From Endothia cerciana (Eukaryota > Ascomycota > Sordariomycetes > Diaporthales > Cryphonectriaceae): DNA of 64,000 nucleotides. The position numbers were made by a program, and so were the translations under genes. The stretch lies in the NCBI GenBank assembly GCA_026119935.1, contig JALRMH010000011.1, forward strand, positions 186,001 through 250,000, in the 5' to 3' direction. Below are positions 34,300 through 45,174 of the stretch, in pieces (positions within the stretch are counted from its first letter, which is position 1; each line of letters begins with the position of its first letter). The notes under the pieces were generated by a model. The model did not search any database, had not been told where the DNA came from, and was given only the letters and a program-made list of their open reading frames with translations.

Positions 34300-34985
34300 C
34301 GTATATGTTTTGTGGTGTCCCAAAGACGAGAGACGGTCAGTTAATCGTCGGAGCGCGTGGCAATGTTGATTCAAAGCTTACTGTGATCGTTGGGGTTGTT
34401 GTGGTTGTGGTTGACGGGCTGTGATAAAACCGCAAACGAAGTTGTTCGGGCGGAATTTATTTAGAGGTGGCCAAGGAACAGCAGCAGAAAATTCACGGTC
34501 ACGCGTCACAAGATTTCAGAGTTCCAGTCACGTCATCTACAGTTCAAACTCCCAGACTTGGCCTTCTTTTCTGCAGTATCTTGGCTCGAGTGTCTGCCTT
34601 CGCAAGCCTCGTAAACCTCACGCAAACGCCGTACCTTTCGCTGCCTGATTCTCCAACTTTCAGGTGTGTTGACACCTTTGAAGCATACCAGGAACCCCTA
34701 GCAATGTACGACAGAAGTATCTACGAAAATTGACCGTATTGCCTCCAAGGCGGACGAGCCAACGTTTGGGCTCCGAACGCCGTTATCGACGGGATGCAAG
34801 ACCCGTGGATTCCGAGAGGAGGAAGGGATGTCGAGATCCCGTACGGCAAATGTGCCAGGCGACAGATGCGATAGCAACCGGGCGTCAAATCATGCGAGAT
34901 CTTACTAGGGCCCCCTACAGTAGCGACAATCCGATTGCCAAGGAATTGCGGTTATTCTATTTTGATCGCCCTTGAAGGTAAGCTA
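34300..34985. other. upstream of the coiled-coil relic, no gene seen
   Basis: About 0.7 kb with short frames only. It contains a repetitive GTTGTGGTTGTGGTTG stretch near 34395-34412. Confidence 0.4.
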
Positions 34986-35212
34986 TCTTCTTCTTCTTCT
35001 TCTTCTTCTTCTTCTTCTTTTTCTTTTTCCTTTTCCTTTTCCTTTTCCTTTTCCTTTTCCTTTTCCTTTTCCTTTTCCTTTTCCTTTTCTTTTTCTTTTT
35101 CTTTTTCTTTTTCTTTTTCTTTTTCTTTTTCTTTTTCTTTTTCTTTTTCTTTTTCTTCTTTTTCTTTTTCTTCTTTCATCTTTTGCTTCTTTCCCTTCCT
35201 CTTGTTACGACA
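34986..35212 (+). repeat. long polypyrimidine microsatellite
   Basis: About 200 bp of almost pure C/T on the + strand in three successive zones: about 13 CTT units, then CCTTTT hexamers, then CTTTTT hexamers with a few CTT interruptions. Both strands are open in it and translate to Phe/Ser/Leu or Lys/Glu repeats, which are artefacts of the repeat. Confidence 0.95.
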
Positions 35213-35654
35213 CGGCTGGACTACATCGAGGCTGTCAAGTTTATGATGATGATGAGGTGAGGTCGGGCTGGGTCGGGGTTCCACGAATCCGTGTAAGACG
35301 ATTCGTCGAAGCACCGACTAAACATCGGTAGAGAACTTGGGACTTGGAGACACACACACACACGCACGCACCATGATGTATTTACACATCATAGTCACTT
35401 CACCTCTGACTGGCGGATAACGCTTGCAGAATTGCAAGAGCAAAGGAGTTTTATGAGTCAGGTTTCCGTTGTATAGCTAACAGTCCAGGCTCTGGCGAGT
35501 ATGGGTCGCCCAGGTCCGGATCAGAACATGCCTGGTCGCTCCTCATCCTTGACGGCCCTTGTGCCCACAGTCTGCAAGCCGATCGGTGGCACGCTGTAAG
35601 TGCAGCTCACGGGCTGAGAAATATCTCGGGATGGATCCTCGCGAGGGCATCCTC

Positions 35655-36137
35655 CTAGGAGAACAACCCTCTCACCTCTTCTAGCACATGGGCCACAGCG
35701 TCCGAAGATACGAATGTCATGTCGTAGGGTATCATGCCAGGAGTCCCATCAGTCTCGACAGCTTCCCGAAGGTATATGTAGATGCAGAATATGCCCTCGG
35801 GGTATGATCCGTCGGGCAGGATCTGGAGTCTGCGACAGTATCCAATGTCCAGCTGTGACTCTTGCTCCTCAGCGGGCTGTCGTAGCTCATAGTGGGTGGT
35901 GGTCAGGTCGTATGCGGAGGGAAGGTCGTCGATCGGGGTATTTGGGAGCGGGATGCAGGCTAGTCTGTCCAGGAAAGCGCGCACTAGTGCCTTTCGACCT
36001 CGAGCAGGTCGCTGGGACTCGATGCCTCTTCCAATGCGAGACTCTCCCTCTGGACCTGGAGCAGATCCATAAAATTGAGCTTGTGGTCCTAGAGAACAGT
36101 CGAAAGATGGTCCACTCTCAGGGCGTTCTCTTTGTCA
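35655..36137 (-). other. open minus-strand frame without start, possible 3' exon or relic
   Basis: About 160 codons are open from near 36137 to a stop at 35655, with no ATG at the 5' end. The 3' part looks coding: RAFLDRLACIPLPNTPIDDLP, IGYCRRLQILPDGSYPEGIF and YDMTFVSSDAVAHVLEEVRG. Upstream, around 36214-36399 on the same strand, another frame reads ETTLGIASVAERFKGTTQLG. That resembles the N-terminal leader of fungal STAND-type proteins, but no clean splice joins the two. It could be the last exon of an unrecognised gene or a decayed one. Confidence 0.3.
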
Positions 36138-37820
36138 CCCAGTATGTCGAGGCATCGCAAGGCACCTGACCGTTGCATCTGGCATGTATGTTGCCGTTCC
36201 CCGCCAATGAATGTCAGATATCGTATGTTGCCATGGCTAGCCAGATCGGCCCGCACCTCGTGGGTCCTGTCGTAGGCCCTGAGAGCCCGAAATCCCCTTC
36301 AAGATCTCCGAGGTCTTCGAGGCTTTCCTGAGGAGTCTGTACTATGCTTCCAAGCTGCGTTGTCCCCTTGAATCTCTCGGCAACCGAAGCGATGCCCAAA
36401 GTTGTTTCGATAACGGCGAGGCCTCCACGAAGGGACCCACGAGAGCATCACGCTAGCAAGTAAGCCACGTGGGTGCTCTCGACCTCTCAACCTGAGATAT
36501 TGGTTCTTCATCTTCGGATGTCGACACGTTACACTTGAACGGCAGAATCGAGCGTGCGTCCTCAGTGATTGGGGTGGTTCGAAAGTGCACCTCGGCTCCT
36601 AGCATATCAGTTGCAGAAAGAGGTACAAGTTGCTATACCAATATGGCTCGCCTGTGCCCTGACGACGCAGATATAGTTGATAGAGTGGTAATTAATGCCT
36701 CTTCGGACTTGTCAGGCCCAGCCTCCTCATATCATTTGCATCTAGACAACAAAAGGAGTATTGGCATGCTCGGGCTCATCAGGCTCTATAACCTGAAGGG
36801 CCGGCCACTGCCGACCGAAGAACGTTGTGTCCGAGTTGGATAAGGTGCAGGCTGCCACGGCATTCTCACACTCTGCCGCGAGACTGCCCTCGTATGCAGT
36901 GCGTGGCCGGGAAGAGAAGAGGGAAGAACGAACAGGGTCCCTACGTTGATCGGTCGCAAACCTGGGTTGACAGTAGAAAAGGATGGCGGACGCCTGGGGG
37001 AAGTGTTGTACCTATAACAGGCACCAGATATCTTGCAGGCGTGCTGCACATGCAGGCTACGACTGCAAATACTAAAATCTCAGACTGCTTTTGCTTTTGT
37101 ATCACTTTAACGACTCGACAAAGTCCGCGCCCGGCGAAACAGAACCGCGACACAAGAGACAGAGATCATCCTCTACGGATCATCGAGCCCGCAATCACAT
37201 TATTCTCGGATAGAGCTACGACAAGATGGCAGACTCTCGACTTCCACAAGAACTACCTGACATCAGAACCGAACATCGCAACAACGAGGCGCGCCTGGCG
37301 CATACACTCTCTAGCATGTGACCCAGCATGCCTGGCAGGGATGCATCTGAGGCTGTGAATGTCGGGGTTGGACGGTACTGTGATACTGCTGAGAGCGGTA
37401 TACTCCATCTTCAGAGACTTTCGCTCCGTCGATCCCGACGAACAGAAGGACGCGTTCACGAGGTACACCTAGGCGGGGTTTGCCGACGCATCGGAACGAA
37501 CCCAGCACGATATATAATACAGCACGCCCAGATCGTGCTTCGAGACATGAGGGCATGCCTCAACCCTCCTATAGGCGATATCTCGTTCGACCAGATGTGT
37601 CGCAGCCCGCTGATGGTATCAGAATTGTGGAAACATCCAAAGTTCCAACTCACCCAGCCGTGGATTGTTGGATTGTCCAGGGTCCGAATCAGCCCGTCGG
37701 CGGCAGAATCTCCAAGACGGGGGAACACATCGCGCGGGACGGGTTCCAGGCCTGGGACGGGGTTCACCCCTCTGGGATTGATGATCTCGTGAACGGAATT
37801 ACGAGAATCAGGCCTTCAGC
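36138..37820. other. 1.7 kb of uncertain content
   Basis: Overlapping frames lie on both strands. At 37480-37840 the + strand reads HIARDGFQAWDGVHPSGIDDL, which has coding-like composition. An ATG at 37226 opens only 31 codons (MADSRLPQELPD). No coherent gene could be assembled. Confidence 0.35.
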
Positions 37821-37821
37821 G

Positions 37822-38333
37822 GCCAGAGAGACACAGGGTTGCTATTCTTCAACAGTACCGAGCTTCTGCAGGTCGTATCAACGCAGGCTCGTCACTCTCG
37901 GGTCAGCTTGCAGAAGATCTGGAGCTTTCTGGTGGATGTCTGGCAGCCTAAGGGGGTCGGTCAGGCGAGGGGACTGTCCTCCTTTGAGCGGAGCGGTAAG
38001 GTCGGGCACGCTCTGACCGCCATCGTCCAGCATGCGAAGCTAGGACGTAACTCGGATTGCACATGGCTGTTCAGGCTTGACGGCATGGAGATGCTGCCGG
38101 ACACCTTGGTGGACAACCAGCCCGCCACGGGCTGGGGATTTGACCTCTCAGATGTCATCCCAGAGGGTGAGACCCTATCTCTCTTCCTGAACGCGTTGAC
38201 TTGGGGCTCAAATTCAAAGGAGGCAAATCCAAGGGCTCCAAGAAACATGACGGAGCGGAAGAGACCCGTCGAAGGCTACCAGGTCGCGGTGTCAAGAATC
38301 CCGAGTCTGGCAACTTCATCGTTTCCTCTGTGA
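37822..38333 (+). other. open + strand frame, possible exon or relic
   Basis: About 170 codons are open without an upstream ATG; the apparent start is a TTG. Composition is protein-like (LFFNSTELLQVVSTQAR, LQKIWSFLVDVWQPKG, TWLFRLDGMEMLPDTL). The last 180 bp overlap the final exon of the membrane protein on the opposite strand. Either the two genes overlap tail to tail or one of the two ends is mis-modelled. No family was recognised. Confidence 0.25.
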
Positions 38334-40536
38334 ATTGCTTCCACAACTTTCTCCGATGCCACCAGCCCACAGCCGTGACCATAAATAAAGCCACCGAGGC
38401 CAGGGATCCCGAGATGTTCCAATTCTTCGACGCGTCGATGTCACCCTTTGTCACATTGCTCAAGTTGACCGAGGCAAGCGGGCTGCTAGGATCTGTCCAC
38501 GACCAAGCATCCACCTGTCATTGAAATCAATGATTAGTATAATTTTTGGTGGGCAAAGCTTAGGCGCTGTCAAAAAGTAGTGCTGGGCGAAACTGACCAA
38601 ACAAGTGCAGTTACCATAGACTCCGATAATCTGCATAATAGTACCACCGATGGCGGCAAAAAGCGCTACGAGTCGTGATAGTAATTTAAGGACTGTGGAC
38701 AGGTGCTTGAGGAGTATGGCCGTAGATCGAAGGCCCCGGAGGGCTCCTGTACGTGCCATCTGCACCCAGCGGTTGTGGCGACCCTGCGTTTGCCATGGCG
38801 GTTGAGGGTGTGTCTCCCTCGTCAGTTTCGAGAATTGGCGACGCGTATCAAAAGTCCATATGGCCACCTGGATAACCTGTGACAAGAAGAAGACCGTATG
38901 TGTCAAGCTCCGACATGACAGTCCTTTCAACGGTGTGAGGAAGGACGTAGTGAATGCTAGCACATATGGAATGGCCAGCAGCAGTATTGTAAGGGAAATT
39001 GCAAAAGCCCAGTCCCTGCGATGAAAAATCAGGGATTCCTCGAGGAATTCGACGAAGGCGCCCGGGCAGCCATCCCTTTCTCTGATCACCTTGATGGCTT
39101 GGAGCATCCAATATTGCTTATTGCGTCCGCGTTTCCACAGTGCAACTGGTTCGTAGGTGGAATAGTAAGCGTCTTTCGTGATGCTCCTCACTACCTTCTT
39201 CAGCTTTCGCTTTGACCAGGAGGAGATTTGGTCTAGTCCAGTCTTCACAGGTAGGTTGTCATCGAATTGCTCGCTCTTCGCCGCTTTCTTTCCAACTAGA
39301 CCTTGCAGAGTGCTAGGGTCGTTGCTTGCAAGCAGAGTGTTTGATAGTACCGCTGTGTGCGGTATGTACATCCACCACATGCCAAATGCAAGTGTGATAG
39401 CCACGGCTTCTTGGCCTGGGCTGGTATCGCTATCGGCGATGTTGTAGCCGAAGCCACCAATAAAGAATACGACAGGCGCACCAATGTATCCACCAAAGCT
39501 GGTTTGGTTCGTATTAGCTGCTGGCTACCGACAATTTGGAGGGGATCAAGGGAATTTACCCTGGCTGTGCATCAAGCAGAGTCTGTAATTTCAGCCTTGG
39601 TCCCACTCCTTGGACCCCAGCTGCACCGCTGGGACCAGGACTGGTGGCAGGGCTGACGGCCTGTGGCTGATCCTGACGAGTATGGCTTTCCAGTTGTCTC
39701 ACTTCCTCCGCAATGCTCATCACTCGGGCCCACGTTGACTGAGCCTTGGACTCCAAAAGGCCAACCATTTCCTCCTCGTCTCGTCCTGTGTCACCCCGCA
39801 GCTTCATGTTACCTGCGACGGTACACAGAAGCAGCCGCGCTCTCGACACGTTCGGTATGTCTCTTCCTCTCTTTGCTAGCATTTCGAGATTATTCCAATC
39901 TAGTCGATACTCATAGGCTGCGCTGAGGATCATTGGTCCGGCCATCGCAAAACATATCGACATCCACAAGAAGGTGTCGAGTGCCAAGACGACGAGTTCG
40001 AGGAAAACGGTCACGAGGACGGTGAGACCACTGATCGAAGCCTCTGCTGCACGAGCGATGTGCCCCAGGCCCGAAGACCGTGTCCGCAGAGAGATCCTTG
40101 GAGTCTGCCTCAAGCGGCCAACCCGAAGCTTCCACTCGCGTGGGATGTTGTAGCAGAAGGCCACACATGGGAGTATGAACTGCACCAGCGGGCCCATGAC
40201 ACCCGACCAGGAGGATGACTCCCAGCCCGGCAGGCGATCCAAGCACCATTCATAAGGGACTTGGACCTCGGGGGCGGACCCGTTTGTCGAGTAGCAGACG
40301 GTTCCGTAAAGCGCTGCGCTTCTGACATCAGAAAGAGTGGTTCCCGGCTCGAAAAAAAAGTTATCCGCCTTGGCAGGTTGACCATCGATGATCGTGAGGG
40401 ACTCGTTCAGGGCCTTCAGGCAGCCGATGCGGAAGTTTTGCCCACCCAGATAGGGAGACCTGCTTGGGGTATAACTGTCGAGAGCTGACAATTCTGGTAT
40501 AAAACACTCGAGTGTTGAACACGATCTAGCTTCCAT
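38155..40536 (-). CDS. polytopic integral membrane protein, fungal family of unknown function
   Basis: Three exons: 40536-39560, 39498-38598 and 38514-38155, giving 745 aa; introns of 61 and 83 bp are in phase 2 and 0. About eight or nine hydrophobic segments are seen, including MGPLVQFILPCVAFCY, TVLVTVFLELVVLALD, the motif YIGAPVVFFIGGFGYNIAD created by splicing, ITLAFGMWWMYIPHTAV, FAISLTILLLAIPYVLAF, LFAAIGGTIMQIIGVYG and LASVALFMVTAVGWW. The spliced GGYIGAPVVFFIGGF and AFGMWWM blocks match a fungal membrane family I know only as hypothetical. The N-terminus has Cys and N-glycosylation sites (NESL, NGSA), so it is probably outside or lumenal; a signal-peptide exon upstream may be missing. 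The C-terminal end is uncertain. Confidence 0.75.
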
Positions 40537-41043
40537 GTCTGCTTGAAAGATACTAGGGCATCACTCCAGGATAATGAATGCTGGGATATTGAATGAACGC
40601 ACGCACGCACATCGCTAGTGGCAATGACACATAGTTCAGAGAGTGAAGCAGGACTATCATAATACTTTGTAGGTTGGACATATCCTGATACCTATAGGTA
40701 GGGCAAAGTGGCTGCCTCGGTGCATGCGGCAGCTTTCAGCCGGGATAAGGAAAAAGCCGCATTCTCGTAGGATCTAGGCAGGACAGATAGAAGAGGTGTC
40801 AGCTGGTGCAGGCGAAGCGCCACGCGCCAAGGTGATAAACGCCCCAGAATCTGCCATTGGTGAAGCCCACTGCTGGATGTCCTGAATTGGGAAGGCAGTC
40901 AAGGGTAATTCCCGGGTTCACGCCTTATTTCTAGGCTGTCTCGGGCGTTGTTCATGAGTGTAGACGAGTCTGAGGTCAGCGAGGTCAATACGCTGCCTAT
41001 TTGGGGATAGCTGCTGCAGCATGCCGTCTCGGCCAGCTGATGC
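40537..41043. other. intergenic region upstream of the membrane protein
   Basis: 507 bp. Short TGCGTGCG-type repeats lie near 40599-40610 (ACGCACGCACGCACA on +). An additional 5' exon of the membrane protein could lie here but was not identified. Confidence 0.4.
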
Positions 41044-41968
41044 TCACAGCCCCATCCCCATAAGGCTGGCACAGCCCACCAAGATATGTGGATAGTCTTC
41101 CGACATCTCTCGTTCGCTTCTTGGGATAGGGCGGAGGATATGTCTTCTGGGAAAGAGTCCTCGTAGAATCTTCGGACTTCGTGTCAGGTCGGCCGACTCC
41201 TCGTCATCGGAAGCCTTGTTGCTATCTTCCCGCTGCCTCTTGGACCGACGGGCTACGGGCTTGGCCCTCCGCTTCGATGCTGCTGCTGATCTGTTCTGCT
41301 TGTCCCCTCGCTTCTGCAGCTTCGCAAGTAACTGGTCCGTGTCCATCTCCTCCATGTCGTTCCCGGATGACACCTCGCTCTGGTCGTCATGCCCGGGGCC
41401 CTCGGAAGCGGACCTGTGACTCGCAGGCTGTGAGGAGGACGGCTACCGTTGAGCATGGGCTGGGGGATGAGATGGCCCAAGACGAGCGCAGAAGGATTCA
41501 GACCACCTGTTGTTCGTGGAGACCGCCGAGCCGCTGGAGAACTCCAGGTGAGTCCTGGTCGCGACGATGCCGGTCACCAGGCACTCCATGAACCTTGTAG
41601 CATGTCCTGTAGACGGTGAGGTGGGTGGGGTTGAGCTCGAACATCCTCGGCTCGTCTCTCTTAGCCTGTGCAAGCAGTGCTTGCTCGTCACGACCCCACG
41701 CAGCACCGCCCCCGTCCTGCGACGAGGAGTCGTCGACGATGCCCGCCTCCCGTGCCAGAATCAGGGATCTGACCGACTTGTGCGTGACGCCCATCGGGGC
41801 CTCGCCGATGGCATGAGCGATTGCCTCGGCCAGGGCACTACTGCCACCCTCCTTGGCCTCGGCGACCTCTGCCAGGAACTTGGCCTCCAACTGCTGTTTC
41901 GTTAATGGAGCCCGCTTCTCCTTTCCCCCGCTGCGACGCCCACTGAGGGCATCTCCACCTCTTCCCAT
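41044..41968 (-). CDS. small basic hypothetical protein, possibly nuclear; likely frameshift
   Basis: A two-exon model: 41968-41507 and 41427-41044 (79 bp intron, phase 0), giving 281 aa. ATG 41968 opens MGRGGDALSGRRSGGKEKRA. A helical block follows (LTKQQLEAKFLAEVAEAKEG, HAIGEAPMGVTHKSVRSL), then FELNPTHLTVYRTCYKV. Exon 2 has a basic SKRRAKPVARRSKRQRED stretch that fits nuclear import. After YKV the working frame looks less natural than the +1 frame, which reads MECLVTGIVATRTHLEF and SAVSTNNR. That frame can be spliced to the same exon 2 frame through an acceptor about 13 bp further on. So either a single-base indel is present or the model is wrong there. No family name is given. Confidence 0.55.
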
Positions 41969-42496
41969 GTCGAGGGTCCCGCTCACACAGAAATGTGATG
42001 ACCAGAATGTGTGGTTGGTTGTATGTGGACAGGTTGTGATCGGTATGTTGCCGGTGGTGGTAAGCTGCTGGTCGTTTGCAGGTAGGTCGCGTACGCGTAC
42101 AAGGTTGGTCACGTGTTATCAACAAGTTAAGACTATTCCCCTGACTTGGGTTGTCGTTAGGACTTCCACCATTTAGGCAGAGTTCTGCAAGATGGGAAGA
42201 AGAGACCTGATTCGACTCCCTCACTGCATAGAGACCGGGGGTGGGGTTTTGGGGGGCGTGAATGGGATAGAGCGTTAAAGCGTTGGAGCTTTCCCGTCAG
42301 GATTAAGGCAGTGTGGTATCTAATCCAAGTCTATAATTATGAACCCCGATCTTCATACCCATAAAACAGACGGCATTTCAAGCCCTCCCCCCCCCCCCAC
42401 CCAAAAAAACAACAACAACCAAGCATTGCGCCTTGCCCCATCCAGACACCAGGTTTGCCCGCCCGCCATTTTCGAAACCCGTCCCTTTTCCCCGGA
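41969..42496. other. intergenic region with C-run/A-run junction
   Basis: 528 bp between two minus-strand genes: promoter of the small basic protein and 3' flank of the surface protein. A run of 12 C, then ACCC and 7 A, followed by CAA repeats, lies at about 42387-42418. Confidence 0.5.
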
Positions 42497-44152
42497 TCAT
42501 GTCCACATGAGGTTCCTCGACTGGCGCCTCGACTGAAGCCAGAGCGGCCTCGACTCGCCAATGTCGCCCGTGCTCTCGCGATTACCACTCATGCCGCCGT
42601 TGTTCACCCCGCCCTCGATGTCCTCCTCGTCCTCCTCCCCGATCCGGCTCAGCGCGTCATTGAAGTTCCGCGAGAAGTCGTCGATCTCGGGGAACTGCCG
42701 CCACAGCGGGATCTGGTCCTCGCCGGGGCTGTCATGTGGGCTCGCGTAGGCGCCCCGGTACGCCCCAGCAGCAGCCCCAGCTCCAGCAGCAGCACCAGCA
42801 GCAGTACCGGCCCCGCCCCAGGCCCCCGGGTTATGCTCCTCCATGAACTGCGCGTCCTGGTGGCCCTCGTCGCCGCACTGCCACACCGTGTTCCTCGTCG
42901 ACCCCGGGACGTGCCTGATCGTCCTCCCGTTGACCAAGGTGGGGGTGCCACCGCCGCCGCCGCCGCCGCCGCCACCGTCCGGGTCCTGTCCCAGCGGCAC
43001 GAACCCGCCCTCGCCGGACATGGGGCTGATGTACTGCGTGTCCCCCGGGCGCGGGCCGGGCCCCTGGCGGGAGTTGCCCGCCCGCCGGCGTAGCAGGTAC
43101 GCGGCCACCGCGGCGAGCCCGGCGAGCGCGGCCAGGCCGCCGATGCTGCCACCCACGATGGCGCCCGTGCGGCTGACGCCGCCGGAGCTGCTCGTCCCGC
43201 CGCCGCTGGTTGCCGGCGCCGCGGTCGGTGTGGATGCCGACGTCGACGAGGTCCCTGATGATGATGACGAGGGCGTCGTGGAGCTCGGGTCTGTGGTGGA
43301 GATCGGGATGGTGATTGTGGTCTTGGAGCCGGGGGGTGAGGCAGATGATGAGGAGGCACCCGATGAGGAGGCACCTGACGAGGAGGCACCTGATGAAGAG
43401 ATGCCTGATGAAGTGGTGCCTGATGATGAAGCGCCTGATGAAGAGGCGCCCGATGGAGAGGGAGTATCACTTGGGGAAGACGATTCCGTCTGAGTCGACG
43501 CGCCAGTACCGATCACCGACGGTATGTCAAGCGAGGTCACGCCCTGTGTGGGCGAGACGCCCTTGCCTGTGAACGAGACGCCCTCGCTCGTGAGTGAGAC
43601 CCCGGCCGCGACGCCCGATGCGCTCTCGTAGACGGTGGCGGCCAGGCTGCTCGCCGTGCCGCAGCCGAACTGGGAGTACCCCCCCTCGAACACGTTCTTG
43701 TAGCAGACGTCGGCCCCCGTGCAGGTGAAGACGTACGGGTCGACCTCGGTCCGCGGGCCGCTGTTGGCGTCCACGCACCCCGTGTAGACGCCCGCCGTGC
43801 ACGGGGCCGCGCCGTCCGGGCAGCAGCCCACCGCGCCGTGGTCCGTGTCCACCACGCAGTGCGACCCGGCCGAGCACGTGGCCGGGAGCTCCGGGTCGCC
43901 GTTTATGTAGCCGCAGATCGTATCCGCCGTGTCCTGCCTCCCCAGCAGCCGCCCGCGAGGCGCCCGCGGCGGGTCGGGCGGTGGGGACGTAGGCGCCGCA
44001 GGGGGTGGGTAGGCGGCCACGTTCAGCGGCCGGTGGGGCACGCTCGTGGGCGTCTGGCGCGCGACGTGGGCGGATGTGAGGGACAGGATGCTGCCGAGGA
44101 GCAGGAGGGCCGTCGGCCTCGGGAGCCGGAGGAAGACGTCCTGAGGGATCAT
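42497..44152 (-). CDS. Mid2/Wsc-like cell-surface sensor candidate
   Basis: A single exon of 551 aa. Signal peptide at 1-28 (hydrophobic TALLLLGSILSLTSA). A Pro-rich stretch (40-70) is followed by a Cys-rich ectodomain (about 74-165, ten Cys including the CC pair at 110/111). A Ser/Thr-rich stalk (215-325) contains tandem GASSS units at about 235-272. One membrane segment (about 330-354, GAIVGGSIGGLAALAGLAAVAAYLL) ends in RRR. The 195-residue cytoplasmic tail has Gly10, Ala-rich and acidic DEEDIEGG parts. This architecture matches fungal O-mannosylated wall-stress sensors and related signal-anchored proteins. The Cys pattern is not a WSC domain that I can verify, so the sensor role is inference from layout. 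Confidence 0.78.
   Translation of the reverse strand: MIPQDVFLRLPRPTALLLLGSILSLTSAHVARQTPTSVPHRPLNVAAYPPPAAPTSPPPDPPRAPRGRLLGRQDTADTICGYINGDPELPATCSAGSHCVVDTDHGAVGCCPDGAAPCTAGVYTGCVDANSGPRTEVDPYVFTCTGADVCYKNVFEGGYSQFGCGTASSLAATVYESASGVAAGVSLTSEGVSFTGKGVSPTQGVTSLDIPSVIGTGASTQTESSSPSDTPSPSGASSSGASSSGTTSSGISSSGASSSGASSSGASSSSASPPGSKTTITIPISTTDPSSTTPSSSSSGTSSTSASTPTAAPATSGGGTSSSGGVSRTGAIVGGSIGGLAALAGLAAVAAYLLRRRAGNSRQGPGPRPGDTQYISPMSGEGGFVPLGQDPDGGGGGGGGGGTPTLVNGRTIRHVPGSTRNTVWQCGDEGHQDAQFMEEHNPGAWGGAGTAAGAAAGAGAAAGAYRGAYASPHDSPGEDQIPLWRQFPEIDDFSRNFNDALSRIGEEDEEDIEGGVNNGGMSGNRESTGDIGESRPLWLQSRRQSRNLMWT
43336..43455 (-). repeat. 15-bp tandem coding repeat (GASSS)
   Basis: Seven or eight imperfect 15 bp units encode GASSS, GTTSS and GISSS in the stalk of the surface protein. 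The unit is a multiple of three, so copy-number change would lengthen or shorten the stalk without breaking the frame. Confidence 0.85.
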
Positions 44153-44690
44153 GTTTGCGAGCCCTTTGCCCTCGTCACCGGGTCATGGAGGAATATATAT
44201 ATATATATATATAATATGAATATATGCAGAGAGCCTTATACGGCCGAACAAGGGAAATGTGAGCTTAAGCGAGGGTGTAGGTAAGCCGGGCGACGACGTT
44301 CGATCCCGGAAGCGAGCGTGGGCCAAAGGTTAGACAGACAGGAGTAGTAGTAGTAGTAGTTGTGAGGAGAGGTTCGAAGGCGCAAGGAGGAGCGAGGCAG
44401 AACAGAGAGCAGGTAGCTCGAGATGTTCGGCGGAGGGGGGGGGGGCGAGGTGAGGCAGTGAGCATGTCTTATAAGAGAGAGGGCGGGAGGCGCTGGAGCA
44501 GCAAGGGTGCAGCGCATAGGGCAAGGATGAGGGTCCCGATCGCCAGTGACGATGACTGCTGGTAGGGTAGCACTGCATGGCCGGGACAGGGCAAGCCTCC
44601 AAGGCACTGCAGCTTACAGCCCACCCGCCTACCCGGGGAAGGGTCCAAACATCCAGGAGCCGTTTCAAGGGATCCGGCACAGAGACAGAC

Positions 44691-44692
<2 letters not shown>

Positions 44693-44753
<61 letters not shown>

Positions 44754-44785
44754 GAGAGAGGGGGAGGGAGGGAGGGAGGGAGAGG
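44693..44785 (+). repeat. GA microsatellite followed by GGGA repeats
   Basis: GACA units run into about 25 GA units, then GGGA and GGGAGG units. It is almost pure purine on the + strand over more than 80 bp. Confidence 0.9.
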
Positions 44786-45100
44786 GAGAGAGGCATCTAA
44801 TCCAGAATCCCCTACTATGCCATACGCCTGGCTGGCTCTGCTAGTGTCTGTCCGTCTTATAATATGTTGGTGATGCATATCGTGGCAAGGCCATCGGCGT
44901 GTCATATAGAACCTGGAGCCGTGATGATGACCGATAATCTCAGACTGCGGCGCGCAGGATCATTTGCGTCTTGTTTAGACATCTGACCGGGCCGGAAGAC
45001 TGGAGTATCCACCATACGGGAGGAGCAAGGTAACGGTATGCCCGACATCTCGTCTCTCCTCCCGGACAGCCGGTGCCACTCGACGACGACCACACACACT

Positions 45101-45174
45101 CACAACAACAACAACAACAACAACAACAACAGCGACACCCGAGATCGGAAAAAAAAAAAAAAAAAAAAAAAAAA
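45101..45174 (+). repeat. CAA trinucleotide repeat plus poly-A
   Basis: About ten CAA/ACA units are followed after 17 bp by about 26 consecutive A. Confidence 0.9.

Noticed and set aside
34952..35331. Lys/Glu-rich (-) and Phe/Leu-rich (+) frames of about 120 codons
   Set aside because: They are translations of the polypyrimidine microsatellite.
42649..43493. 273-codon (-) and 216-codon (+) frames inside the surface-protein gene
   Set aside because: Shadows of a GC-rich repetitive gene; only one frame has signal peptide, Cys domain and membrane segment.
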